Shown: piece by piece, positions 40,833-48,377 of the stretch
Position numbering within the stretch: position 1 is the stretch's first letter
How the letters are laid out: every line of letters begins with the position of its first letter
Assembly (NCBI GenBank): GCA_037046735.1
Contig: JBAOHC010000004.1
Span: 62,001 to 126,000, forward strand
Direction: 5' to 3'
Source of the DNA: JADKAV01 sp037046735
GTDB lineage: Bacteria; Actinomycetota; Actinomycetes; S36-B12; UBA10799
Length of the DNA: 64,000 nucleotides
Made by a program: the position numbers and the translations under genes
The notes under the pieces: generated by a model
Databases searched by the model: none
Seen by the model: only the letters and a program-made list of their open reading frames with translations
What the model was told of the DNA's origin: nothing

Positions 40833-41681
40833 ATGAGCGAACACCCGGCACAGGAGATCCCCTATCCGGGCACCGAGGACCAGATGGCGCAGGAGCCGCG
40901 CGACGAGATGCGCGACTACACCGGCCGCGGGCTGCTTGAGGGCAAGACCGCCCTGGTGACGGGCGGTGATTCGGGAATCGGTCGGGCGGTCTGCGTGGCC
41001 TTCGCCAAGGAGGGCGCCGATGTGGCGATCTCCTACCTGAGCGAGGACGACGATGCGCGCAAGACGGCCGCTCTCGTTGAGGCGGCTGGCCGGCGGGCGC
41101 TGCTGTTGCCGGGGGACATCTCCGAGCAGGCTCAGCGGACTGAGATCGTTTCGCGCAGCGTGGAGGAGTTCGGCCAGATCGATGTGCTGGTGAACAACGC
41201 CGCGTTTCAGAACCCGGTCGATAAGCCCGAGGATCTCACTCTGGAGCAGTTCCAGCGCACGTTCGGCACCAACATCGAGGCCACCTTCTTCGTGACCCAA
41301 GCGGCACTGCCGCACATGCCTGAAGGCTCCGCGATCATCAACACCGCGTCGATCACCGGGCTGCAGGGCCATAAGCAGTTGCTTGATTATGCGGCTACCA
41401 AGGGCGCGATCATCGCCTTGACGTACTCATTGGCGCTGGCCCTGGTCGAGCGTGGAATTCGGGTCAACGCTGTTGCGCCCGGACCCGTGTGGACGCCCCT
41501 GATCCCGGCAACATTCCCGGCCGAGAAGGTCAAGGGTTTCGGCTCTGACACCCCGATGGGGCGCGCCGCCCAGCCGGATGAGATCGCGCCGTCTTATGTG
41601 TTCTTTGCCAGCAACCGCCTGTCGTCGTATTACAGCGGCGAGGTGCTGGCACCCGTCGGCGGGCAGACGATGCCTGGCTGA
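40833..41681 (+). CDS. SDR oxidoreductase of the YghA / general-stress-protein 39 type
   Basis: The 282-residue protein has an N-terminal extension (YPGTEDQMAQEPRDEM) followed by a classical SDR: ALVTGGDSGIGRAV, VLVNNAAFQ, NTASITGLQG and the catalytic DYAATKGAI. The extension and GGDSGIGRA motif are typical of YghA and the B. subtilis stress protein GS39. It probably reduces or oxidises a small alcohol or aldehyde with NAD(P). A strong terminator follows. Confidence 0.85.
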   Translation: MSEHPAQEIPYPGTEDQMAQEPRDEMRDYTGRGLLEGKTALVTGGDSGIGRAVCVAFAKEGADVAISYLSEDDDARKTAALVEAAGRRALLLPGDISEQAQRTEIVSRSVEEFGQIDVLVNNAAFQNPVDKPEDLTLEQFQRTFGTNIEATFFVTQAALPHMPEGSAIINTASITGLQGHKQLLDYAATKGAIIALTYSLALALVERGIRVNAVAPGPVWTPLIPATFPAEKVKGFGSDTPMGRAAQPDEIAPSYVFFASNRLSSYYSGEVLAPVGGQTMPG

Positions 41682-41751
41682 CATCTCAGACCTCCGCGTC
41701 GGATGGCGCACGTTCGATGCGGATAGCCGGGTGAATCCCCTGTCACCTGGC

Positions 41752-41785
41752 GAGCCGGGAGGAAGTGGCGGCTTCCTCCCGGCTC
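41752..41785 (+). terminator. Strong hairpin terminator after the SDR gene
   Basis: GAGCCGGGAGGAAG at 41752-41765 pairs perfectly over 14 bp with CTTCCTCCCGGCTC at 41772-41785. The loop is 6 nt and the hairpin is followed by CTCTTTGTC. Confidence 0.85.
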
Positions 41786-41837
41786 CTCTTTGTCTGGGGG
41801 GATCGCGAGACTTCCGGTTGTCTCCGGGCATCTCTTT

Positions 41838-42078
41838 GGGGGCTGGGGTTCGCGGCCGGTGATTGGGCACTTGTTGTGGTGACACGCCGTGGGGGATCGC
41901 ACCTCGTGCCGATTTGGTGGGTGGCTGGGGTTCGCGGCCGGTCATTGGGCACTTGTTGTGGTGACACGCCGTACCGAATCGCACCTTGTGCCGATTTGGT
42001 GGGTGGCTGGGGTTCGCGGCCGGCGATTGGGCACTTGTTGTGGTGACACGCCGTGCGGGATCGCACCTTGTGCCGAAT
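41838..42078 (-). repeat. Tandem array of three 82-bp units with the 47-bp core
   Basis: Three units start at about 41861, 41943 and 42025 with an exact 82-bp period. Each holds a core starting GGGCACTTGTTGTGGTGACA and ending CACCT(C/T)GTGCC. The spacers contain TTGGTGGGTGGCTGGGGTTC. The core is the reverse complement of the one at 45.4 kb, but the spacers differ. The surroundings from 41786 to 42115 contain no gene. Confidence 0.9.
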
Positions 42079-42115
42079 GCTTGCAGTTGCCGAAACCGCC
42101 CGGGAGGCCACAGCA

Positions 42116-42156
42116 AGAAACCGCCGCCCCAGCAATTGCCAGGCACGGCGGTTTCC
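42116..42156 (-). terminator. Hairpin terminator of the coiled-coil gene
   Basis: GAAACCGCCG near 42117-42126 pairs perfectly with CGGCGGTTTC at 42146-42155. Read on the minus strand, the 3' arm ends in TTTC and continues TTGC, just downstream of the stop at 42167. Confidence 0.7.
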
Positions 42157-42166
42157 CACCTACGGA

Positions 42167-43261
42167 TTAACTGCTCTTGCGGGTCCTGCGGGAGTTCGCG
42201 ATCTCGCGGTCCAGCTCGACCACGTTCTGCTCCTTGTGAGCGGCGGCCGCCTTCTCGGCAGCAGCCTTCTCCTTCTGGGTGGCGTCGGCCAGCTCATCGG
42301 TGCGGCGCCGATTGCGCCGACCCTCTGCGGCCTTGGCTGCGCGCTTGTTGGCCGCGTCCTTCTTGGCTGCGGCTTCCTTCTCGACCTTCTCTTGGCGCGT
42401 CTGCTCGCGGCGCTCAAGTTCTTCTTTGCGGACCTCCGCGCTGCGCTTCGCCTTCTGCTCGGCTTGACGTGCCTTCTCAGCCTTCGCCTGCGCCGCGGCC
42501 TCACCCTCAGCCTCGACGCGCTGCGCCTGGGCCTCGTGGTCAACGGCCCGCTCCACGCTGCGAGTAGCAGCCTGAATGGCCTTACCTCGCCGCACGAGCT
42601 CCTCATTGCGCAGAAGCCCCCCGGCCATCTGCCACACCGACGACTCGACCTTGCGGAAGCCGACGGCCGGCGGCCACTCGCTGTCCGCTCGGCGGGTTAC
42701 CCGCTCCACCGCTGTCAGCGGCAGCCGAGTGACCTGCAGGCCGCGATTGAGCCAGCGCTGCGTGAACGAGTTCTCCGAGACCTCGGGGTCCAGAGCCTGC
42801 GCCCGCGCCCGCTCCCGATCGGCCTCGGTCTCGAGGTCGGCGGCACGACGGCGCGCGTCGGTCTTGGTGCGAGCAGCATCCACTTCCTGCTTGTGGGCGC
42901 TCACTTGAGCCCGTTGGGCGTCAGCGTCGGCGATGCCCTTGGCACGCTCGGTCTGCTCGCTGATCAGTTCCTTCTCCTTGTTCTCCTCGCGCGCAACCCG
43001 CGCCTCTTCTTCCTGCCGGGCCTTCTCCTCTAGCAGGCGGGCACGCTCGCTGGCTGCCTCGCGCTGCTCCTCGGTGGCTTCCGCCAGCTCCTCCTGGGCC
43101 TGAGCCCGATCGGCGGCGATACGTGCCTCCCGGGCGCTGTCAGCCCTTTCGCTGTGCAACCGGCCCTCGCGCTGCAACGTCTCCTGGCCAGTCACCGAGC
43201 CAGCGAACTTCTGCACAGCTCCGGTGACACGATCCAATGCTTCTTGTCCTACGGAATCCAA
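42167..43261 (-). CDS. Large coiled-coil protein with a CsbD-like N-terminal segment
   Basis: The protein of about 364 residues is dominated by charged coiled coil rich in Ala, Glu, Lys and Arg. An N-terminal segment reads AVQKFAGSVTGQETLQREGR, which resembles CsbD-like stress proteins. A central non-coiled part contains LPLTAVERVTRRAD. There is no signal peptide. The TTG at 43261 is chosen because AAGGAG lies 7 nt upstream; an ATG at 43285 would add 8 residues but lacks a good site. Some relatives are misnamed IF2-like because of composition. A stress role is inferred from the divergent stress-type operon. Confidence 0.68.
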   Translation of the reverse strand: MDSVGQEALDRVTGAVQKFAGSVTGQETLQREGRLHSERADSAREARIAADRAQAQEELAEATEEQREAASERARLLEEKARQEEEARVAREENKEKELISEQTERAKGIADADAQRAQVSAHKQEVDAARTKTDARRRAADLETEADRERARAQALDPEVSENSFTQRWLNRGLQVTRLPLTAVERVTRRADSEWPPAVGFRKVESSVWQMAGGLLRNEELVRRGKAIQAATRSVERAVDHEAQAQRVEAEGEAAAQAKAEKARQAEQKAKRSAEVRKEELERREQTRQEKVEKEAAAKKDAANKRAAKAAEGRRNRRRTDELADATQKEKAAAEKAAAAHKEQNVVELDREIANSRRTRKSS

Positions 43262-43338
43262 TTTGATTCTCCTTTCCGTAGCCATCGACTACCCCGGCCC
43301 TATGGCGCCATGCGCACAGTGGTGCAAACCACATCGGC

Positions 43339-43363
43339 GTATGTCCCGCGACCCGGGGGGTAT
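43339..43363 (+). promoter_or_regulatory. Candidate SigB-type promoter of the DUF3618 operon
   Basis: GTAT, then 15 nt, then GGGTAT at 43358-43363 fits GNNT-N14-16-GGGTAT. It lies 37 nt before the GTG at 43400 and precedes three coupled genes of membrane-stress type. Confidence 0.45.
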
Positions 43364-43399
43364 TGATCGCTCGTAACCACCACAGAAAGGAGTTCCCCT

Positions 43400-44128
43400 G
43401 TGGACTCGATGACTACGACCACTGACAACGAACAATCAACCGTGCAGCAGGCGAAGGAGGAGGCTGCGACGCAAGCCCGCTCGGTAGCGCAGACCGCTTC
43501 GGAGCAGACACGTCATGTCGCCTCCGACGTCGCGCAGGAAGTGAAGACGCAGCTCTCAGACCAGAAGAGCAAGCTCGCTTCCAGCATCCGCGAGATCGGC
43601 GACGAGCTCGACCAGACGGCCCAGTCCGGTCAGGGCACCGTTGCGAACCTTGCGGGCGAGGCGGCCAGCCGCACCCGGCAACTGTCGCAGTGGATCGACA
43701 CCCATGAGCCGCGCGACGTGCTCGTTGAGGTCGAAGACTTCGCGCGGCAGCGCCCCGTGGTGTTCCTGTTGGGCGCCGCAGCGCTGGGCTTCCTGGTGGG
43801 CCGTGTGACCCGCAGCGCCGTTTCGGTCGCCCGCGACAACACGTCGAAGCAGACGTCGGGCACCATCGACCTGCGTGAGGCCAACCTGCCCGGCATGCCC
43901 GTGATGGAGCCGGAGGGCGCTTCGATGCAGCCCGCCGCCGGCATTGCGTCGGATGCCCACCTGACCGGACAGCGTACGGACACTCTCTCCGACTCGGCCG
44001 GCCCGCTGCAGCAGCGCGCCTTCGACGCTCAGTCGGCCTACCCGAAGAGCGACCAGCCGATCGGCGTGGGTGAGGTGCTGCCCGAGACCGGCACCAGCAT
44101 CGGACAGGTTCGCCGGGACCAGTCATGA
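43400..44128 (+). CDS. Helical membrane-associated protein (YqjD/ElaB-like) of the DUF3618 operon
   Basis: The 242-residue protein has a long N-terminal amphipathic helical region (about 10-90) with KTQLSDQKSKLASSIREIGD, a hydrophobic helix at about 115-135 (VFLLGAAALGFLVGRVTR) and a disordered C-terminal tail. The layout resembles YqjD/ElaB-like inner-membrane stress proteins. AAGGAG favours the GTG at 43400, with an ATG at 43409 as alternative. It overlaps the holin-like gene by ATGA. Confidence 0.72.
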   Translation: MDSMTTTTDNEQSTVQQAKEEAATQARSVAQTASEQTRHVASDVAQEVKTQLSDQKSKLASSIREIGDELDQTAQSGQGTVANLAGEAASRTRQLSQWIDTHEPRDVLVEVEDFARQRPVVFLLGAAALGFLVGRVTRSAVSVARDNTSKQTSGTIDLREANLPGMPVMEPEGASMQPAAGIASDAHLTGQRTDTLSDSAGPLQQRAFDAQSAYPKSDQPIGVGEVLPETGTSIGQVRRDQS

Positions 44129-44553
44129 GTAGCGCGGACAACATCGACGTCCGGGAGAAGCAGACACCGTCCCCGGAGCAGCCGCTGTCGGAGCTGATCT
44201 CGAACCTCACCGAGGATACCTCCAGGCTTTTCCGGCAAGAGGTAGCGCTGGCGCGAGCGGAGATCAAGCAGGAAGCCTCCGTCGCGATGGTCGGCGCCGC
44301 CATGATGGCCATGGCCGGCGCCCTGTCGGCCGTGGCGTTGATCCTGCTCTCGCTGGCGGCCGCTGAGGGTCTGCAGCGTCTGTTCGACATCGATCTCGCC
44401 TGGTGCTACTTCATCGTGGCGGTCATCTGGCTGATCGTGGCGGGCGTGCTCTTCTCGAAGGGCAAGAAGAAGATCGCTGAGGTCAACCCTAAGCCTGAGC
44501 GCACGGTCGAGAGCATCAAGGACGCTGCGGACACGTTGAAAGGACAGTCATGA
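44125..44553 (+). CDS. Phage-holin-family / YqjE-like membrane protein
   Basis: The 142-residue protein has LISNLTEDTSRLFRQEVALA followed by RAEIKQEA, the hallmark of the actinobacterial Holin-X/YqjE family. Two membrane helices follow (about 52-78 and 92-112). Despite the family name these are chromosomal membrane proteins, usually paired with DUF3618 as here. The start and stop both overlap neighbours by ATGA. The function is unknown, possibly membrane integrity. Confidence 0.85.
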   Translation: MSSADNIDVREKQTPSPEQPLSELISNLTEDTSRLFRQEVALARAEIKQEASVAMVGAAMMAMAGALSAVALILLSLAAAEGLQRLFDIDLAWCYFIVAVIWLIVAGVLFSKGKKKIAEVNPKPERTVESIKDAADTLKGQS

Positions 44554-45086
44554 GCATGAGCAGCAGCAGTAGCACCGGTAGTACCCCCGAAGAGATTCAA
44601 GAGGAGATCGAGCGCACGCGCCAGGATCTCAAGGACAATGTCGATGCGTTGCAGGAGAAGGTCAGCCCCAGCGGCATGGCCAACCGCAGCGCCGAGAAGG
44701 TGAAGGATTCAATGACGCAGGTGAAGGACAAGATCATGGGCTCGGCCGACTCCGGAGTCTCCTCCGCGAAGGAGACCGTGGCTTCAGCCCGGGACACCGT
44801 CAGCGAAGTGCCGACGCGGGCTCGCCGGACCACGCAGGGCAACCCGCTCGCCGTGGGCCTAGGGGCTTTCGCGGTGGGCTGGCTGATCGGCTCGTTGCTG
44901 CCCGCGTCGCAGAAGGAGCAGGACGCTGTGCAGAAGGCGGTCGACAGTGATGTCGTGAAGCCGCTACAGGAGACCGCGCAGAACGTGGTCGCCTCCGCGC
45001 AGGAGAGTGGCAAGCAGGCTTTGCAGGAGGTGGCGCAGGAGGCCAGGTCCGGCGCCGAGCAGGTTAAAGAGACTGTGAAGCAGTAA
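44550..45086 (+). CDS. DUF3618 protein
   Basis: The 178-residue protein begins with a Ser-rich stretch and then TPEEIQEEIERTRQDLKDNV, the defining DUF3618 motif. It has a short hydrophobic segment at about 100-115 (AVGLGAFAVGWLIGSLLP) and amphipathic helices on both sides. It is the last gene of a three-gene operon and is followed by a hairpin terminator. The function is unknown; the family often occurs in osmotic or envelope-stress loci. Confidence 0.85.
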   Translation: MSMSSSSSTGSTPEEIQEEIERTRQDLKDNVDALQEKVSPSGMANRSAEKVKDSMTQVKDKIMGSADSGVSSAKETVASARDTVSEVPTRARRTTQGNPLAVGLGAFAVGWLIGSLLPASQKEQDAVQKAVDSDVVKPLQETAQNVVASAQESGKQALQEVAQEARSGAEQVKETVKQ

Positions 45087-45105
45087 GTACCTGCTGCCCC
45101 AAGAA

Positions 45106-45137
45106 AGGTCCCCTTCCGCAGATGCGGAGGGGGACCT
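45106..45137 (+). terminator. Terminator of the DUF3618 operon
   Basis: AGGTCCCC and TTCCGC on the left pair with GCGGA and GGGGGACCT on the right around an AGAT loop. It starts 20 nt after the DUF3618 stop. The stretch 45138-45360 holds nothing recognisable. Confidence 0.75.
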
Positions 45138-45360
45138 ACTTGCTCTCCTAGGATCTGGCGAGTTCGCCGGTCCGTAATGCCTTGCCAATTGTTGGTGTAC
45201 CGCGCTTCGTGTCCACATCTGGTTGAGCCCGGTTAAGATCATTACCGACCGGAGGCGGGCCGTGGCGGCGTGTCTCACCGGACTTGGGCCAGTCTTGGTC
45301 ACGCGCCAACCAGAACCGGTAACTGATGTCGACGCTGGGATTGGTGGTTAGATCCGCCCT

Positions 45361-46102
45361 GATTGGGCACAAGGTGCGATTCGGTACGGCGTGTTTCAGC
45401 AACGAGTGCCCATTCACCGCCGGCACTCCCCGGCCATGGCCCTGATTGGGCACAAGGTGCGATTCGGTACGGCGTGTTTCAGCAACGAGTGCCCATTCAC
45501 CGCCGGCACTCCCCGGCCATGGACCCGATTGGGCACAAGGTGCGATTCCGCGCGGCGTGTCTCAGCAACAAGTGCCCATTCACCGCCGGCACTCCCCGGC
45601 CATGGACCCGATTGGGCACAAGGTGCGATTCCGCGCGGCGTGTCTCAGCAACAAGTGCCCATTCACCGCCCGCACACCCCAGCCATCGCCCCGATTGGGC
45701 AGAACGTGCGATTCGGTACGGCGTGTTTCAGCAACAAGTGCCCATCACTGTCCGCAGGCCTCGGGCATGGCCCCGATTGGGCAGAAGGTGCGATTCGGTG
45801 CGGCGTGTTTCAGCAACGAGTGCCCATCACTGTCCGCACTCCCCGGCCATGGCCCCGATTGGGCACAAGGTGCGATTCCGCACGGCGTGTCTGAGCAACG
45901 AGTGCCCATTCACCGCTCGCACTCCCCGGCCATGGCCCCGATTGGGCAGAAGGTGCGATTCGGTACGGCGTGTCTGAGCAACGAGTGCCCATTCACCGCC
46001 GGCACTCCCCGGCCATGGCCCTGATTGGGCACAAGGTGCGATTCCGCACGGCGTGTCTGAGCAACGAGTGCCCAGTCGCCGCCGGCACTCCCCGGCCATG
46101 CA
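45361..46102 (+). repeat. Tandem array of nine 82-83-bp units with the 47-bp core
   Basis: Nine units start at 45361, 45444, 45527, 45610, 45693, 45775, 45857, 45940 and 46023. Each has a 47-bp core starting GGGCACAAGGTGCGATTC or GGGCAGAA and ending GAGTGCCC or AAGTGCCC, and a similar spacer with CCCCGGCCATGG. The core ends form GGGCAC/GTGCCC inverted repeats. Open frames run through it only because a period near 83 cycles frames; they are not considered genes. Confidence 0.95.
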
Positions 46103-46160
46103 TGCGCCGCGCCGACGAAATGACGCTGGTGTGGACAGGCGAGGCTGCCGTCTTTCTGTT

Positions 46161-47099
46161 TCAGCCGAGCACTTCGAACAGCGCGGGCTCCCAGTCGTGC
46201 AACTTCTCCGCATCATGGTCGGGCAGGTAACCGTCCCAGTACGCCTGCACCAGGCGCGGATCCACGTAGGAGTTCTTGGCGATGGCAGGGGTGTTGCCCA
46301 GATGCTCGGCAGCGGCCTGCATCGCCTGCGTCACTGCCCGCTTCGAGCCGTCGGCGCCAGCCAGCTGGCTCAGTGCCCGCAGGCCCGCCTGCCACGTGCG
46401 GAAGTCCTTGGCGGTGCCCACCACCCCGATCTGGGACAGATAGGCGTTAATGTCCGCGCTCGTCACGTCGCGCCAGACGCCGTCGCTCTTATAGGCCAGC
46501 AGCTCCTCGCCGCCGCCGCGCCGCCGCAGCAGGGCGCGTACCACCGCCAGCAGCTCGGGATCGTTGATGATGAGGTCGTGGTCCTTGCCGGACTTCCCTG
46601 TGAAACGCAGCCGGATGACGCCGTGTCGGGTGCTCGTGTGATCTCGGCGCAAGGTCGCCAAACCCGTCCCCTCGTACGCCTCCCCGCCCACCCGTAGACC
46701 TCCCAGGTCCAGGAACCGGAACGCGGCGGCCAAGGAGCGCTCAAACGGCATGCCGGGCAGCGCCAGGTGTCTTGCGGCGAGCTTCCTGGCCGCCGGCAGA
46801 CTGCGGCCGAAGTCGAGCACGCGATCGAACTTCTCGGCATCGCGCTGCTCGCGCCACCGAGGGTGATAGAGGTACTGGCGCCGGCCCGCCTCGTCGGTAC
46901 CGACGGCCTGGATGTGCCCGTTGGGGTGGGGACAGATCCAGACATCCACCCAGGCCGGCGGGATCACCAGTGCCGTGCACCGTTCACAATCCTCCGGGCG
47001 CAGCCGCTGGCCCTTGTGATCCAGATACGCGAAACCCCGGCCCCGGCGGCGTCGGGTCCACCCTTTGGAGGTGGGGTCGACGCGCCGGAGCCGGGGCAT
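46161..47099 (-). CDS. DNA topoisomerase IB (poxvirus type)
   Basis: The 312-residue protein has the bacterial/poxviral TopIB layout. The N-terminal part contains RGFAYLDHKGQRL and IPPAWVDVWICPHPNGHIQA. The catalytic part has LRVGGEAY (Arg), RFTGKSGKDH (Lys), KDFRTWQAGL (Arg), LGNTPAIAKNSYVDP with Asn and the nucleophile Tyr at about 278. It relaxes supercoils through a 3'-phosphotyrosine link. It lies next to the nine-unit array and converges on it. Confidence 0.92.
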   Translation of the reverse strand: MPRLRRVDPTSKGWTRRRRGRGFAYLDHKGQRLRPEDCERCTALVIPPAWVDVWICPHPNGHIQAVGTDEAGRRQYLYHPRWREQRDAEKFDRVLDFGRSLPAARKLAARHLALPGMPFERSLAAAFRFLDLGGLRVGGEAYEGTGLATLRRDHTSTRHGVIRLRFTGKSGKDHDLIINDPELLAVVRALLRRRGGGEELLAYKSDGVWRDVTSADINAYLSQIGVVGTAKDFRTWQAGLRALSQLAGADGSKRAVTQAMQAAAEHLGNTPAIAKNSYVDPRLVQAYWDGYLPDHDAEKLHDWEPALFEVLG

Positions 47100-47110
47100 C
47101 AGAGCCGGGC

Positions 47111-47584
47111 CTACGGCTGCGGGATGTTGACGTTATCCGGCAACTGGTCGCGCAGGTTCTCGACCTGCTGCTCGAGCCGGTTCACTGCCTGCTCATCATT
47201 GAGGTAGAACGTGATGCCGGCGGCCAGGGCGACGCCCAGCAACAGCGCCAGGATGCTGAGCACCAGACCGCCGATCGCCACTCCCTTGCCGGTCACGCCC
47301 ACCCGTTTTGAGTTTCGGATCCCGACGATGCCCAGGATGATGCCGATGATGGCCAGGACGATCGCCAATGGTCCGAAGACCACCGTGAGAACGGTGATGA
47401 TCGCTGAGACGCCGAAGACCAGGGCGAAGGCCGCGGCGGCCGAGGTCTTGGCCGGACGGATCCGCTCTTCGTAAACGGGGTCCTGGGTCACCCGGGGTGG
47501 CGTCGGGTCGTTGTCGTGAACCACCCGCGGAGGCGGCGGGTTCTGCACACCGGGCTGGTAGGGGTCAGGTGCTTGGTAGGACAT
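47111..47584 (-). CDS. DUF4190-type membrane protein
   Basis: The 157-residue protein has a Pro-rich cytoplasmic N-terminus (YQAPDPYQPGVQNPPPP), then two hydrophobic hairpins: FALVFGVSAIITVLTVVFGP and LAIVLAIIGIILGIVGIRNS, the DUF4190 signature. A final helix is followed by an extracellular coiled tail. AAGGAG precedes the ATG at 47584. The function is unknown. Confidence 0.78.
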   Translation of the reverse strand: MSYQAPDPYQPGVQNPPPPRVVHDNDPTPPRVTQDPVYEERIRPAKTSAAAAFALVFGVSAIITVLTVVFGPLAIVLAIIGIILGIVGIRNSKRVGVTGKGVAIGGLVLSILALLLGVALAAGITFYLNDEQAVNRLEQQVENLRDQLPDNVNIPQP

Positions 47585-47720
47585 GTCGACTCCTTGTGTC
47601 GATGGTGGCGGACCAGTACCCAGCAGAACGCCGGACATTCAGTGCGGGTAATGGACCGGGACCGGTATGTGATGGCCGGTGCCGGGAAAACACCGGACAA
47701 CACCTATAGGAGGTAACCCG

Positions 47721-48299
47721 ATGAGTGCAGTTCCGCACCTGCCGTCCGAGGAACAGGACGTGATCGACCTGTTGATGAGCGAGCACCGCGAGGTGGAGTC
47801 GCTGCTCGACCAGATCGCCCAGACCGAGCAGCAGCCCAACGCCCGCGACATCGCCGATCAGGTCATCGCGATGCTGATCAAGCACTCGGTGGCAGAGGAG
47901 ATGTACGTCTACCCGGCCATGGAGGAGTACCTCGAGAACGGCAAGCAGGAGGTCGAGCACGACAAGCAGGAGCACCAGGAGCTTGAGGAATTGCTCAAGC
48001 AACTCGAGGGTCTGGAGGTCGAGGACCCCGAGTTCCCGCAGTGTGTGTCCCGCATCCAAGAGGTGCTGGCCGACCACGTGTCCGACGAGGAGACCGAGCA
48101 GTTCCCCAAGATGCGCGCCGCCATCCCCACCGACAAGTTGGTGGAGTTGCGCGGCAAGGTCGAGATGGCCGAGAAGATCGCCCCGACCCGGCCGCATCCG
48201 GAGGCCCCGCACAGCGAGATGTTCCACAAGCTGGTAGGCCCCGGCGTTGGCATGGTGGACCGGCTGCGCGATGCGCTGTCCGGCCGCACGACTGGCTGA
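47721..48299 (+). CDS. Hemerythrin HHE-domain protein
   Basis: The 192-residue protein carries an HHE cation-binding domain with the repeated H...HxxxE pattern: LLMSEHREVESLLDQI, AMLIKHSVAEEMYVYPAMEE, VEHDKQEHQELEELL and LADHVSDEETEQFPKMRA. These supply His and Glu/Asp ligands for a di-iron site, probably sensing O2, NO or redox state. AGGAGG lies before the ATG at 47721. A terminator follows. Confidence 0.9.
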   Translation: MSAVPHLPSEEQDVIDLLMSEHREVESLLDQIAQTEQQPNARDIADQVIAMLIKHSVAEEMYVYPAMEEYLENGKQEVEHDKQEHQELEELLKQLEGLEVEDPEFPQCVSRIQEVLADHVSDEETEQFPKMRAAIPTDKLVELRGKVEMAEKIAPTRPHPEAPHSEMFHKLVGPGVGMVDRLRDALSGRTTG

Positions 48300-48315
48300 T
48301 CTGCCTGCGATGAAC

Positions 48316-48351
48316 GGCCCCGGTAGTGCTCCGAAAGGCGCTACCGGGGCC
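48316..48351 (+). terminator. Terminator after the hemerythrin gene
   Basis: GGCCCCGGTAG at 48316-48326 pairs with CTACCGGGGCC at 48341-48351, followed by TTTG. It separates the gene from the antiporter gene at 48378. Confidence 0.85.
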
Positions 48352-48377
48352 TTTGCGCGCCGTGGCCCGGATGCCCT

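Noticed and set aside
44125..44553. Holin family name suggesting a prophage remnant
   Set aside because: The protein is of the chromosomal YqjE/Holin-X type, sits in a DUF3618 operon and no phage gene is nearby.
45363..46024. Apparent protein-coding frames through the repeat array with repeated CDSVRRV-type motifs
   Set aside because: They arise from the repetition itself and stay open because the unit lacks stops in those frames. There is no start context and no conserved non-repeat part.
45361..46102. CRISPR-like array at the nine-unit repeat
   Set aside because: Spacers between cores are nearly identical to each other, the period is 82-83 bp and no cas genes are near. Tandem duplication explains it.
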